Shown: positions 33,889 through 43,420 of the stretch, in pieces
How positions within the stretch are numbered: position 1 is the stretch's first letter
Layout: each line of letters opens with the position of its first letter
From: Asanoa sp. WMMD1127
GTDB lineage: Bacteria; Actinomycetota; Actinomycetes; Mycobacteriales; Micromonosporaceae
Length of the DNA: 64,000 bases
Reading direction: 5' to 3'
Assembly (NCBI RefSeq): GCF_029626225.1
Contig: NZ_JARUBP010000001.1
Location: 2,790,001-2,854,000, forward strand
Translations under genes and position numbers: made by a program
The notes under the pieces: generated by a model
Seen by the model: only the letters and a program-made list of their open reading frames with translations
Told to the model about the DNA's origin: nothing
The model's database searches: none

Positions 33889-35648
33889 GCGGCGTCCGCG
33901 ATCGCCGCCGCTTCCGAGAGCACCGCCCGGTACGCCGGCACGGTGGCCAGCAGCTCCGAATGCGTGCCGACCGCGGCGATCACCCCGCCGTCGAGCAGCG
34001 CCACCCGGTCCGCCAGCGCGATCGTCGACGGCCGGTGCACCACGAGCAGCGCGGTCGTGTCGGCCAGCACGCCGGCCAGCGCCTTCTCGACCAGCGCCTC
34101 CGTGTGCACGTCGAGGGCCGACAGCGGGTCGTCGAGCACCAGCACCCGCGGTCGGCTGAGGATCGCCCGGGCCAGCGCCAGCCGTTGCCGCTGGCCGCCG
34201 GACAGCGACAGGCCCTGCTCGCCGACCCGGGTGTCGAGGCCCCACGGCAGGTCGTCGACGAAGTCGGCCTGGGCCAGCGCGAGCGCCTCGTGGATCTCGT
34301 CGTCGGTGGCGTCCGTGCGGCCGAGCGCCAGGTTCTCGCGCACCGACATCGAGAACAGGGTCGGCTCCTCGAACGCCACCCCGACCACCTCGCGCAGCGA
34401 CTCGAGCCGCAGGTCGCGGATGTCGCGCCCGTCCAGCGTGATCCGGCCCGAGGTGACGTCGTAGAGCCGCGGCACCAGCGAGACCAGCGTGGTCTTGCCG
34501 CAGCCGGTGGTGCCGACGACGGCGAGCGTCTCGCCGGGGCACACGGTCAGGTCGATGCCCCGCAGCACTGGCACGTCACTGCCCGGATAGCTGAACCGGA
34601 CGTCGTCGAAGCGGACCTCACCGCGTACGGCACCGGCCGGTCTCGCGTCGGGCCGGTCCACGATGGATGGTGGTGCGTCCAGCACCTCGTAGATCCGGTC
34701 GGACGCCGTCATCGCCTCCTGCGCGTTGCCGATGATCCAGCCCAGCGACTCGATCGGCCAGATCAGCATCAGCTGCAGCGTGACGAACGCGACCAGCTCG
34801 CCGATCGTCAGCCGGCCGGCGGCGACCTCGACCGCGCCGGCCACCAGCACCGCGGCCAACGTCAGGTTGGGCACCAGGTCGAACTGGGCCGACGTGCCGG
34901 CGAGCTGGCGACCCTTGTCGACGGCGGTGTTGCGCAGCCGGTCGGCGCCGACGCCGAACTGCGCGCTCATGAAACGTTGCCGGCCGAACGACTTCACCGT
35001 GCGCAGGCCGCGCGCCGTCTCCTCGACCTGGGTGGCCAGGTCGCCCTGCTCGTCCTGCATCCGGCGCGAGGTGCGCAGGTAGGTGCGGGTGAACCGCCGG
35101 CTGACGATGGTCAGCGGCACGGCGCTGCCGGCGACCAGCAGGCCGAGCGGCCAGTGCAGGCGGATCAACAGGCCCACCACCACGGCGTACGTGGCGAGGT
35201 TGACGAACAGGAACAGCAGGCCGAAGGAGAGGAAGCGCCGGATCACCGAGAGGTCGGCGGTGACCCGGGCCAGCAGTTGGCCGCTCTGCCAGCGATCGTG
35301 GAACGCGACCGGCAGCCGTTGCAGGTGGGCGTAGATCTCCTGCCGGATCGTCGCCTCCATGCCGAGCGCCTGGCTCGACTGCGACCAGCGCCGGATGAAG
35401 GTCAGGGCGGCCTCGGCGATGCCGAACAGCAGCGCGAGCCCGCCCAGGAGGAACAGGCCGCGCGCGTCGCGGTGGGCGATCGGACCGTCGACCACGCGCC
35501 GGACGACCAGCGGCACCGCGATGCCGACGGCGGTGCCGGCCAACGCGGCGAGGATCAGACCGACGAACTGCCGCCGGTACGGGCGGAGGTAGCGGCGCAG
35601 CCGCCACAGGTTGCGTACCCCTGACTGATGGTCACGTCTGGTACGCAC
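33885..35648 (-). CDS. ABC exporter half-transporter, degenerate ATPase subunit
   Basis: A 587-residue partner of the next ABC gene. Six membrane helices are followed by an ATPase domain with Walker A GTTGCGKTT (near 380), a canonical signature LSGGQRQ (near 481), but Walker B VLVLDDPLSALD (near 503): Asp replaces the catalytic Glu. The switch His is kept (LVVHRPST). It is therefore the catalytically weak half of a heterodimer. Start GTG 35648 has little Shine-Dalgarno; it lies 27 bp after ogt on the same strand and may be read from that transcript. Confidence 0.93.
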   Translation of the reverse strand: MRTRRDHQSGVRNLWRLRRYLRPYRRQFVGLILAALAGTAVGIAVPLVVRRVVDGPIAHRDARGLFLLGGLALLFGIAEAALTFIRRWSQSSQALGMEATIRQEIYAHLQRLPVAFHDRWQSGQLLARVTADLSVIRRFLSFGLLFLFVNLATYAVVVGLLIRLHWPLGLLVAGSAVPLTIVSRRFTRTYLRTSRRMQDEQGDLATQVEETARGLRTVKSFGRQRFMSAQFGVGADRLRNTAVDKGRQLAGTSAQFDLVPNLTLAAVLVAGAVEVAAGRLTIGELVAFVTLQLMLIWPIESLGWIIGNAQEAMTASDRIYEVLDAPPSIVDRPDARPAGAVRGEVRFDDVRFSYPGSDVPVLRGIDLTVCPGETLAVVGTTGCGKTTLVSLVPRLYDVTSGRITLDGRDIRDLRLESLREVVGVAFEEPTLFSMSVRENLALGRTDATDDEIHEALALAQADFVDDLPWGLDTRVGEQGLSLSGGQRQRLALARAILSRPRVLVLDDPLSALDVHTEALVEKALAGVLADTTALLVVHRPSTIALADRVALLDGGVIAAVGTHSELLATVPAYRAVLSEAAAIADAA

Positions 35649-35675
35649 CCCGTGACGGTAAACGCTGCGACCGGC

Positions 35676-36167
35676 CTAACGCGACTCGTGCCCGAGAAGC
35701 CACTTTTTCACTTCGAGCCCGTAGCGGTAGCCGCCGAGCGTGCCGTCGGTGCGCAACACCCGGTGGCAGGGCACGAACGGCACGATCGCGTTGCGGGCAC
35801 AGGCCTGCGCGGCCGCCCGGATCGCGGTCGGGTTGCCGACGAGCTCGGCGAACTCGCGGTAGGTGACAGGTTCGCCCGGCTTGACCGTGCGGAGCGCCTC
35901 CCAGGCGGGACCGAGGAACGTGCCGCCGCTGCGCTGCTCGACCGGCACCGCGTCGAGCGCCGTGAGATCACCGTCCAGATAGGACGTCACGGCCGCGGAG
36001 ATCGGGCCGAGGTCCGCGCGTGGCCGTGGTTGCCCGCGCAACGAGGGGTGTACGAGGGCCAGGAGCTCGTCGACGTCCGCGGTGAAGCCGGCGGCGCGCA
36101 CCACGCCCGCGTCGGTCGCGACGATGGTCAGGGGGCCGGTCGGGGTGGTCATGGTGGTCGTGTTCAC
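35676..36167 (-). CDS. ogt: methylated-DNA-protein-cysteine methyltransferase
   Basis: A 163-residue O6-alkylguanine-DNA alkyltransferase (EC 2.1.1.63). The acceptor Cys134 lies in IVPFVPCHRVLRTDG; the helix-turn-helix (VTYREFAELVGNPTAIRAAAQ cut at Ala) and GGYRYGLEVKKWLLGHE are typical. It removes alkyl groups from guanine in a suicidal reaction. The GTG start overlaps the stop of the upstream Ada-AlkA gene (GTGA), so the two repair proteins are made together, as in mycobacteria (Rv1316c/Rv1317c). Confidence 0.97.
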   Translation of the reverse strand: MNTTTMTTPTGPLTIVATDAGVVRAAGFTADVDELLALVHPSLRGQPRPRADLGPISAAVTSYLDGDLTALDAVPVEQRSGGTFLGPAWEALRTVKPGEPVTYREFAELVGNPTAIRAAAQACARNAIVPFVPCHRVLRTDGTLGGYRYGLEVKKWLLGHESR

Positions 36168-37582
36168 GCGTTCCTCCAGAGACGGATCAGGGCGTACGAG
36201 CGCCAGGGCCGCCAGCTCGCGGCGTGCGCTTCGAGGGCTTTGGGCTCGTCGGGCAGGCCGAGGTGCTGCGCGCCGCGGCGCACGGCGAGATCGGTGGGCA
36301 GGAAGACGTCCGGGTCGCCGGCGGCCCGCATGGCCACGTAGCCGGCCGTCCAGGCGCCGATGCCGGGCAGGGCGACCAGGCTGTCGACCAGCTCCTCGCG
36401 GTCGGCGCCGAGGTCGAGGTCGACGGTCCCGTCCGCGACCGCGCCGGCCAGGCCGCGGATCGTCGCCCGGCGGGCGGCCGGCATCGGGAACGCCTCGTCG
36501 GGCAGCGCGGCGACGGTCGCCGCGTCCGGGAAGCCGGGTTGGCCGGCGCTCTCCGCGATGCGGCCCAGGATGGTACGGGTCGCGGCGACGGAGATCTGCT
36601 GCCCGACGATCGCGCGGACCGCGGTCTCGAAGCCGTCGACGGCACGGGGTACGCGTACGCCCGGCTCCTTCTCGACCGTCTTGGCCAGCGCCGGGTCGGC
36701 CTTGAGGGTCGCGTCGACCGCCTCGGGGTCCGCGTCGAGATCGAGCAGCCGTCGGCAGCGGGCGACCGCGGGGGCCAGGTCACGGACGTCCTTGAGCTTG
36801 AGCGTGGCCGCCACGTGAGCGCCCGAGCCCTGGCCCGGGATCGGCGTCAGGGCCACCTCGCCGCAGCCGTGTGGGAGCGTCAGGGTGCGGCGGTACGTGC
36901 CGTCGGTCACCTCCTCGACGCCCGGGATCGCGCGGTCGGCCAGGAACTCGAGCAGGGCCGAGGCGTGCAGCGGTGGGCGGTAGGCGAGGCGCAGGTTGAC
37001 CACACCCGCCTCGCCCGGCTTCTGCTTCGCCTGGCGCAGCGTCGAGGGCGGGCCGCCGTACACCTCCTTGATCGTGTCGTTGAACTGCCGCACGCTGCCG
37101 AAACCCGCCGCGAACGCGATCTCGGCGAGCCCGAGGTCGGTCGTCTCGACCAGGATCCGGGCGGTCTGGGCGCGTTGGGCCCGAGCCAACGCCAGCGGGC
37201 CGGCGCCGAGCTCCTCGGTGAGCATCCGGTGCAGGTGGCGCTCGGTGTAGCCGAGTCGGGCGGCGAGCCCCGGCACCCCCTCGCGGTCGACCACGCCGTC
37301 GCCGATCAGCCGCATGGCCCGGCCGACCGTGTCCGCTCGGACGTCCCACTCGGGTGAGCCCGGCGCGGCGTCCGGCCGGCACCGGCGGCAGGCCCGGAAG
37401 CCGGCCCGCTGGGCGGCGGCGGCGCTCGGGTAGAAGCGCACGTTCGCCCGCTTCGGCGTGATGGCCGGGCACGAGGGCTTGCAGTAGATGCCGGTCGACG
37501 TCACGGCCGTGTAGAACCAGCCGTCGAACCGCTGGTCGCGGCTGTCGACTGCCCGGTAGCAGCGCTCGAACTCCAGTTCCAT
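36164..37582 (-). CDS. alkA: Ada-type regulator fused to AlkA DNA-3-methyladenine glycosylase
   Basis: A 472-residue fusion. The Ada methyl-phosphotriester domain (residues 1-75) has the zinc tetrad Cys34, Cys38, Cys65 and Cys68 (YCKPSC, CRRC). An AraC-type DNA-binding domain follows (about 85-180, AEIAFAAGFGSVRQFND). The AlkA glycosylase occupies about 190-472, with the helix-hairpin-helix LPGIGAWTAGYVAMRA and catalytic Asp in FLPTDLAVRRG. On methylation of Cys34 it should activate its own operon, which includes ogt. ATG 37582 was chosen over ATG 37633 because the conserved domain begins there (ELEFERCYRAVDSRD). Confidence 0.95.
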   Translation of the reverse strand: MELEFERCYRAVDSRDQRFDGWFYTAVTSTGIYCKPSCPAITPKRANVRFYPSAAAAQRAGFRACRRCRPDAAPGSPEWDVRADTVGRAMRLIGDGVVDREGVPGLAARLGYTERHLHRMLTEELGAGPLALARAQRAQTARILVETTDLGLAEIAFAAGFGSVRQFNDTIKEVYGGPPSTLRQAKQKPGEAGVVNLRLAYRPPLHASALLEFLADRAIPGVEEVTDGTYRRTLTLPHGCGEVALTPIPGQGSGAHVAATLKLKDVRDLAPAVARCRRLLDLDADPEAVDATLKADPALAKTVEKEPGVRVPRAVDGFETAVRAIVGQQISVAATRTILGRIAESAGQPGFPDAATVAALPDEAFPMPAARRATIRGLAGAVADGTVDLDLGADREELVDSLVALPGIGAWTAGYVAMRAAGDPDVFLPTDLAVRRGAQHLGLPDEPKALEAHAASWRPWRSYALIRLWRNA

Positions 37583-37702
37583 GCTGTCGATCCTGCCTGC
37601 TTCGGGCCCGGATGGCTCGCGGGTTTCGGACATCGCCGTGGCCGCGCCTCGGCTCAGCGGAGGCTCAGGTTTTTGTCGGGGCGTTGTTGCACACTTGTGG
37701 TC

Positions 37703-38794
37703 ATGGCGAAGAAGTCGGCATGGACAGCAGTGGGCCTCCTGGGTGCGGCCGCGGCGGCGCTGGCCTGGGCGGCGCGCGACGTGCCGCGGGCGATGGGCGC
37801 GCGCCCCGACGAGCGTCGGGTCGCCCCGTCGCCACAGTGGCGCGACGGCAAGTTCCACAACCGGGTCCCGGCCCGCACGATCACCCAGCCGGCCGGCTCG
37901 ATGCTGGGCTCGTTCCTGCGCGACCGCGAGCGCCGCAAGCCCCGCCTGCCGATTCCGCTGGTCGCGAGCACGGGCGCCACGTCGACGGGCCTACACATCA
38001 CCTGGTACGGGCACTCGTCCGCGCTCGTGGAGATCTCCGGCGACCGGGTGCTGTTCGATCCGGTATGGAGCGACCGCTGCTCGCCGTCGCACCTGGTCGG
38101 CCCGCGCCGGCTGCACGAGCCGCCGGTGGAGCTCCACGAGCTACCCGCCCTGTCCGCGATCGTGATCTCCCATGATCACTACGACCATCTCGACCTGCCG
38201 ACGATCCGCGAGCTGTCCCGCACGTCGTCGGCCCCGTTCGTGGTCCCGCTGGGCGTGGGCGCCCACTTCGCCCGCTGGGGCATCCCGGCGGAACGCGTCA
38301 TCGAGCTCGACTGGGACGAGTCGATCACGGTCGCCGGCCTGACCCTCACGGCCACGGAGGCCCGCCACTTCTCGGGCCGAGGCCTGAACCGAGACGAAAC
38401 CCTGTGGGCGTCGTGGGTGGTCAAGGGCCACGGCCGCTCGGTCTTCTACACGGGCGACTCGGGCTACTTCGACGGCTACGCGGAAATCGGCGCGGCCTAC
38501 GGCCCGTTCGACGTGACCCTGATGCAGATCGGCGCCTACGGCGACGGCTGGCCCGACATCCACATGACCCCGGAAGACGCGGTCCGAGCCCACCACGCGG
38601 TCCGCGGCAACCTCATGATCCCGCTGCACTGGGGCACCTTCGTGCTCGCCTTCCACGACTGGTCCGAACCAGCCGACCGCCTCTGGTCCGAAGCCAAAGC
38701 CGAGGGTGTGACCTTGGCCGTCCCCCGCCCCGGCGAGCGAGTCGACGTCGACGCTCCGCCAGCGGTCGACGGCTGGTGGCAGTCGATCGCCTGA
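37703..38794 (+). CDS. MBL-fold metallohydrolase (NAPE-PLD/UlaG-like)
   Basis: A 363-residue metallo-beta-lactamase-fold hydrolase. A short hydrophobic N-terminus (WTAVGLLGAAAAALAWAAR) may anchor it to the membrane. The metal motif HDHYDH is at 157-162, and further ligands are likely in ARHFSGRG, FYTGDSGYF and LHWGTF. The pattern WYGHSSALVEI plus RHFSGRG is typical of N-acyl-phosphatidylethanolamine phospholipase D-like proteins. The substrate in bacteria is unknown. It is divergent from the Ada-AlkA gene, 120 bp apart, and downstream lies a long gene-free region. Confidence 0.88.
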   Translation: MAKKSAWTAVGLLGAAAAALAWAARDVPRAMGARPDERRVAPSPQWRDGKFHNRVPARTITQPAGSMLGSFLRDRERRKPRLPIPLVASTGATSTGLHITWYGHSSALVEISGDRVLFDPVWSDRCSPSHLVGPRRLHEPPVELHELPALSAIVISHDHYDHLDLPTIRELSRTSSAPFVVPLGVGAHFARWGIPAERVIELDWDESITVAGLTLTATEARHFSGRGLNRDETLWASWVVKGHGRSVFYTGDSGYFDGYAEIGAAYGPFDVTLMQIGAYGDGWPDIHMTPEDAVRAHHAVRGNLMIPLHWGTFVLAFHDWSEPADRLWSEAKAEGVTLAVPRPGERVDVDAPPAVDGWWQSIA

Positions 38795-38936
38795 TCTTTG
38801 GTCCAAGGTCGTCGGGCGGCACCGTCTGGATCACCTTCACGCCCGATCCCAATGATCAAGCGCTAGGCGTTGCTCGCCAGCGACCTGTCGACTTGCCCGC
38901 ACCCCCACGCCCTCTCGAGAGCGGGACGCGCGGCTG

Positions 38937-39292
38937 GCCGTGATCGCTGGTTGCCGTGGCAGCCGGACCTCGGCGGGCGTCGGGCAAGAATCAGGCGGCC
39001 TAGCCGACTCAGTGCACCCCCGGACGACCCACCGCCCTGCACCTCCGCGGGGCCCTGGTTGTCCGGGAGCGGCCGGACCCCACGGGCGTTGGCAGGATTC
39101 TGACAGGCCGGGCCGACCCCGCCCTTTCGAGTTCGGCGTGTGGCCGGCCCCGGCCCGTGCGCTGGCAAAAGTTCGCAGGCCACGATCCACCACCCTGGTT
39201 CTCCCGAGGCGCGGGTTCGTGGTCGGCCCGTGATCGCTGCTTGCTGCGGCGGCCGGACCTCGGCCGGCGTTGGCAAGATTTAGGCTGGCCGC
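38937..39292. repeat. three degenerate copies of a ~65-bp intergenic repeat
   Basis: Three related stretches start near 38939, 39054 and 39228. Copies one and three share CGTGATCGCTG, GCCGGACCTCGGC and GGC-AAGA-T blocks in the same order; copy two has CCGGACC and GGGCGTTGGCA blocks. Spacing is irregular (about 115 and 174 bp), so it is not a CRISPR array. The blocks look like worn copies of a dispersed intergenic element. Confidence 0.55.
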
Positions 39293-39544
39293 CAGCCAAG
39301 ACCGGGGCCCGTCGCGCCGGCGTTTGTGGCCGTCCGCGTGATCTGCGGGCGGGCGCACCGTGGCCCTCACCACATGCGCTTGCAGCCGGATGGGTGGCGG
39401 CGGGCGTCATTGCTGATCTGCGTCGAGGTGGGCGCGCGCGCCATGATCAAGTGCGACGCGTTCGGTGATGAGCCGATTCGATCAGGGCACCCGTCGCGGA
39501 CCCAGGCAAGCCGCGCAGCCGGCGGAGCCACCTTCCGCGAGCGC

Positions 39545-39580
39545 ACATGCTTTGGCATGTGCGTACATGCCAAAGCATGT
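39545..39580. repeat. perfect 16-bp hairpin with CATG-rich arms
   Basis: ACATGCTTTGGCATGT and its exact complement flank a GCGT loop. Each arm is itself partly self-complementary (CATGC...GCATG), so alternative folds are possible. It is AT-richer than its surroundings and lies 167 bp upstream of the ychF start. No T-run follows. Confidence 0.75.
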
Positions 39581-39746
39581 CGGCTCGTAGAACACCACCG
39601 CCGGCCGCGCGCTCAACGCGGCCCGGATGATGCGTCGATCGCCTTCGCCCGTCCTGGGCATCGGCCGCGGAGGGCACGCATGATCGCCCAGCAGGTGGCG
39701 CAGCCGCGGGCGACCCCTTCGAGAGCGCTGCGTAAGCTGGTCTGTT

Positions 39747-40832
<1,086 letters not shown>

Positions 40833-40837
40833 GCCGG

Positions 40838-41302
40838 CTACAGGCCGATCCGGTATTCCACCAGGACCGGGTGCGGAGCGAACGGACTCCGGCTGCGTCG
40901 CTCCGTCGCGGACCAACCCATCTTCTCGTAGAAGCGACGGGCCCGATGGTTCTGTTCGAAAACGCGCAGCCACGCCGACGGGTGGCCGGCCGCCACGAAG
41001 CGTTCGATCAGTTCCGCATGGACCTCCCCGGCCAGGCCGGTGCCCCACGTCGACACGGCCGTGCCGAAGTGGAGCAGCTCGTCGGAACGCATGGCCGCGA
41101 ACGCCTCGATGGGGTCGCGGCCCACGACGAGGACGTCGACGTCCGGGCTCGCCACCTCGGCCGCCCAGCGCGCCGAGATCGCGGCGCGCGGGAACGGGTG
41201 CTGGGACTGCGGGAAGATGTGCGCCAACGCGAGCTGGGCACCGGCCTGCTGCACGTCGACGAGTCCGGCGACGTCAGCCAACGTGGCCTCACGGAGCAGC
41301 AT
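40838..41302 (-). CDS. GNAT family N-acetyltransferase
   Basis: A 154-residue GNAT protein. It begins LLREATLADVAGLVDVQQ, has an acyl-CoA-binding-like middle region (STWGTGLAGEVHAELIERF in place of a canonical Q/RxxGxG/A), and ends with NHRARRFYEKMGWSATE, the usual C-terminal GNAT motif. The substrate is unknown. It converges on ychF with 5 bp between stops and is divergent from a YciI gene, 29 bp apart, so the two promoters must overlap. Confidence 0.85.
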   Translation of the reverse strand: MLLREATLADVAGLVDVQQAGAQLALAHIFPQSQHPFPRAAISARWAAEVASPDVDVLVVGRDPIEAFAAMRSDELLHFGTAVSTWGTGLAGEVHAELIERFVAAGHPSAWLRVFEQNHRARRFYEKMGWSATERRSRSPFAPHPVLVEYRIGL

Positions 41303-41331
41303 GGGGCATCCAACGTACCTAGGATGGGCGG

Positions 41332-41592
41332 ATGTTTCTGCTCGAACTCGCTTTCGACGACAACCCGGAGCGGCTGCGGCACCGGCCCGCTCACCGCGAG
41401 CTGCTCGCGGACCTCAAGAAGCGTGGCCTGGTCGCGATGGCCGGCCCCTACGCCGACGAGTCCGGTGCGCTGCTGATCTTCGACGTGGCCACCGAAGCCG
41501 AGTTCGAGGAGTTGGTCGCGGCCGACCCCTACTACCGCGCCCCCGGTGTCACGATCGCCGCCAAGCGCGAATGGAACCCCGTCGTCAGCTGA
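41332..41592 (+). CDS. YciI family protein
   Basis: An 86-residue protein with the YciI/dimeric alpha-beta barrel pattern: FLLELAFDDNPERLRHRPAHRE cut at His, then GPYADESGALLIFDVATEAE and DPYYRAPGVT. The conserved His near residue 20 and Asp in GPYADESG are the putative active-site residues of the family, whose function is unclear. Its end overlaps the convergent PH-like gene by 8 bp. Confidence 0.88.
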   Translation: MFLLELAFDDNPERLRHRPAHRELLADLKKRGLVAMAGPYADESGALLIFDVATEAEFEELVAADPYYRAPGVTIAAKREWNPVVS

Positions 41593-41953
41593 TGTAGTGC
41601 AGCACCACGTTGTGCACGTGGTGGGCCTTGTCGGCGCCGCGGAACTCGACCTCGTAGGTGTGGGCGCCCACGTTGATCGCGATCGAGCCCGTGGAGAAGA
41701 ACGCGCCGCCCCAGGACTTGTTGGAGACCACGCTGACACTGGTGATCTTGCCGTAGGGGACGCTGGTGATGGCGACCTTCTTGCCCACGAACGACTTGTC
41801 CTGCACGATCACCCGGCGGCTGGTGAGGCCGATGAAGCCCGTCCCCGTGCCGATCGCGTCGTAGACCGCGATCACTTCCTCGCCCGGCAGCAGCCCGCTC
41901 TCGATCTGCCGCAGCTGCTCTTTCCGGTCGTACTTGGCATTCGTGGCCGTCAT
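41585..41953 (-). CDS. PH-like domain protein
   Basis: A 122-residue protein, mostly beta strands: LLPGEEVIAVYDAIGTGTGF, GLTSRRVIVQDKSF, then GKKVAITSVPYGKITSVSVV and a YEVEFRGADKAHHVHNVVLH end. This matches bacterial PH domains (bPH/YvbH type) that form small soluble oligomers. The role is unknown. ATG 41953 was chosen because the earlier open frame overlaps the divergent SDR gene; only 46 bp separate the two starts. Confidence 0.8.
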   Translation of the reverse strand: MTATNAKYDRKEQLRQIESGLLPGEEVIAVYDAIGTGTGFIGLTSRRVIVQDKSFVGKKVAITSVPYGKITSVSVVSNKSWGGAFFSTGSIAINVGAHTYEVEFRGADKAHHVHNVVLHYIS

Positions 41954-41999
41954 GTTTCTCACGCTAGGCAGCACGGTCAAGCCCCGGCATGCTGTCGCC

Positions 42000-42758
42000 A
42001 TGAGTCTTGACGGTGTGGTGGCCCTGGTGACCGGCGGCTCGCGGGGCATCGGGCGGGCGACCGCCCAGCGGCTCGCAGAGCAGGGCGCGACCGTGGTCGT
42101 GCACTACGGCTCCGACAAGGCCGCCGCCCAGACCACGTTGGACAGCCTCCGAAGCGGGAACCACGAGATGCGGCAGGCCGACCTCAAGGACCCGCACCAG
42201 ATCACGGACCTCGTCGACCAGATCGTCGCCACCCACGGGTCGATCGGGATCCTGGTCAACAACGCCGGGGTGTACGAGCGGCACGCCGTCCTCGAGACCG
42301 ACTACGCGCAGTGGCAGGACGCGTGGCGGCGCACGCTCGACACCAACCTGGTCGGGCCGGCCAACCTCATCCACGCCGTCGTGCCGCACATGGTCGCCGC
42401 CGGCGGTGGGCGGATCGTCAACGTCACCTCGCGGGGCGCGTTCCGGGGCGAGGCCACCCACCCGGCGTACGGCGCGAGCAAGGCGGGACTCAACAGCCTC
42501 AGCCAGTCGCTGGCCAAGGCGCTCGGGCCGCACAACATCTTCGTGACCGCTGTCGCGCCCGGCTACGTCGACACCGACATGGCGGCGCCCTATCTCAACG
42601 GGCCGCGTGGGCAGGAGATCCGGGACGAGACGGCGATCGGGCGGGTGGCGACGGCCGAGGAGGTGGCGAGGCTGATCGTGTTCCTGGCGACCCCGGGCAC
42701 CGAGTCGATGACCGGCGCGGTGGTCGACATCAACGGCGCTTCCTACCTGCGTACGTGA
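42000..42758 (+). CDS. short-chain dehydrogenase/reductase
   Basis: A 252-residue classical SDR. The NAD(P)-binding motif TGGSRGIG is at 11-18, NNAG at 87-90, and the catalytic Ser144, Tyr157 and Lys161 are in place (YGASK). The C-terminus (MTGAVVDINGASYLRT) resembles 3-oxoacyl-ACP reductases (FabG). Lack of an acyl-carrier context means the substrate is open. It is monocistronic. Its 3' end overlaps a small convergent gene by 29 bp. Confidence 0.9.
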   Translation: MSLDGVVALVTGGSRGIGRATAQRLAEQGATVVVHYGSDKAAAQTTLDSLRSGNHEMRQADLKDPHQITDLVDQIVATHGSIGILVNNAGVYERHAVLETDYAQWQDAWRRTLDTNLVGPANLIHAVVPHMVAAGGGRIVNVTSRGAFRGEATHPAYGASKAGLNSLSQSLAKALGPHNIFVTAVAPGYVDTDMAAPYLNGPRGQEIRDETAIGRVATAEEVARLIVFLATPGTESMTGAVVDINGASYLRT

Positions 42759-42927
42759 CGGCGATCGCGGCGACCAGGGCGGCGAGGCAGCCGCAGAGGC
42801 CGGCGGTGCCGATCGCCGAGTCCGTGGCCTCGTAGCCGTCGGTGAGGATCCACGGCGAGGCGGCGCCGATCAGGCAGCCGAAGAGGGTGGCCGCGAGGAC
42901 CCAGAGGAGCTGGCGACGATAGGCCAC
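42730..42927 (-). CDS. small two-helix membrane protein
   Basis: A 65-residue protein with two hydrophobic helices: LLWVLAATLFGCLIGAASPWIL and AIGTAGLCGCLAALVAAIAVTYA, ending in a basic GRKRR. Start GTG 42927 lies 7 bp after the stop of the next gene upstream. There is no recognised family. The reading is plausible because the frame, the helix pattern and the basic C-terminus fit a short membrane protein, but the overlap with the SDR gene limits confidence. Confidence 0.5.
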   Translation of the reverse strand: MAYRRQLLWVLAATLFGCLIGAASPWILTDGYEATDSAIGTAGLCGCLAALVAAIAVTYAGRKRR

Positions 42928-42934
42928 CGGGTGA

Positions 42935-43354
42935 CTACTTCTCGTCGAGAACCAGCCGGTAGGCGTCTTCGATGCGCGCCGCGAGAGTGACCTCGCGCTC
43001 CGTGATCGACACCCCGTCGGCCGCCGCGAGCTTGACCTGTGTGTAACCATCCAGACGGCGGATCTCAGCGCGCAGGTGCAGGGCGTCGGCGCAGACCTTC
43101 ACCCGCTCAGTGAGGTCGCTGTGTTGCGAGTTGTCGAGCAGGAAGACCCGCTTGAGCTGCTTGTCTTCGCGCGTCCAGCCGGCCAGCAGGGCGAGCGCGT
43201 CGGATAGGTAGTCGCCACGGGACCGCCCGTTCCACAGGGCTCGCATCCACACCTCCCAGGCGTCGTTGCCGGCTTGTGGCCAAATCGTCGCCATCTCGTC
43301 ATGGTTCGGTGCCCTAAGTCTTTCGCTGACCGGCCCCCATGTCCACGCCCACAT
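42935..43354 (-). CDS. hypothetical protein
   Basis: A 139-residue soluble protein. It starts MWAWTWGPVSERLRAPN after AGGGGG, contains WMRALWNGRSRGDYLSDALA, and ends with a helical region (VSITEREVTLAARIEDAYRL). No domain is recognised. An internal ATG at 43294 (MATIWPQAGND) is a possible alternative start. It is divergent from the Nudix gene, 66 bp apart. Confidence 0.55.
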   Translation of the reverse strand: MWAWTWGPVSERLRAPNHDEMATIWPQAGNDAWEVWMRALWNGRSRGDYLSDALALLAGWTREDKQLKRVFLLDNSQHSDLTERVKVCADALHLRAEIRRLDGYTQVKLAAADGVSITEREVTLAARIEDAYRLVLDEK

Positions 43355-43420
43355 TTCCCCCTTGTGGTGACCTAGGGGACGGCTCCGGCACCCGAAACGG
43401 CAATTCGTCTGGCACCCTGG

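Larger units (their letters stand above)
38795..39746. other. 950-bp gene-free region before ychF
   Basis: No frame here has the composition of a real gene: the open frames on both strands mirror each other and encode low-complexity Arg/Pro/Gly protein. The region contains degenerate repeats (38937-39292) and a perfect hairpin (39545-39580). The ychF promoter must lie near its right end. Confidence 0.7.

Noticed and set aside
32194-35624. Very long plus-strand frames opposite the ABC exporter
   Set aside because: His/Arg/Gln-rich shadow translation of two clear ABC genes on the other strand.
38937-39292. Possible CRISPR array
   Set aside because: The repeat copies are degenerate and irregularly spaced, with no uniform spacers and no cas genes.
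38837-39373. Minus-strand frames in the gap before ychF
   Set aside because: Two overlapping frames encode low-complexity protein whose internal repeats come from the DNA repeats; both strands are equally open, as expected for GC-rich non-coding DNA.
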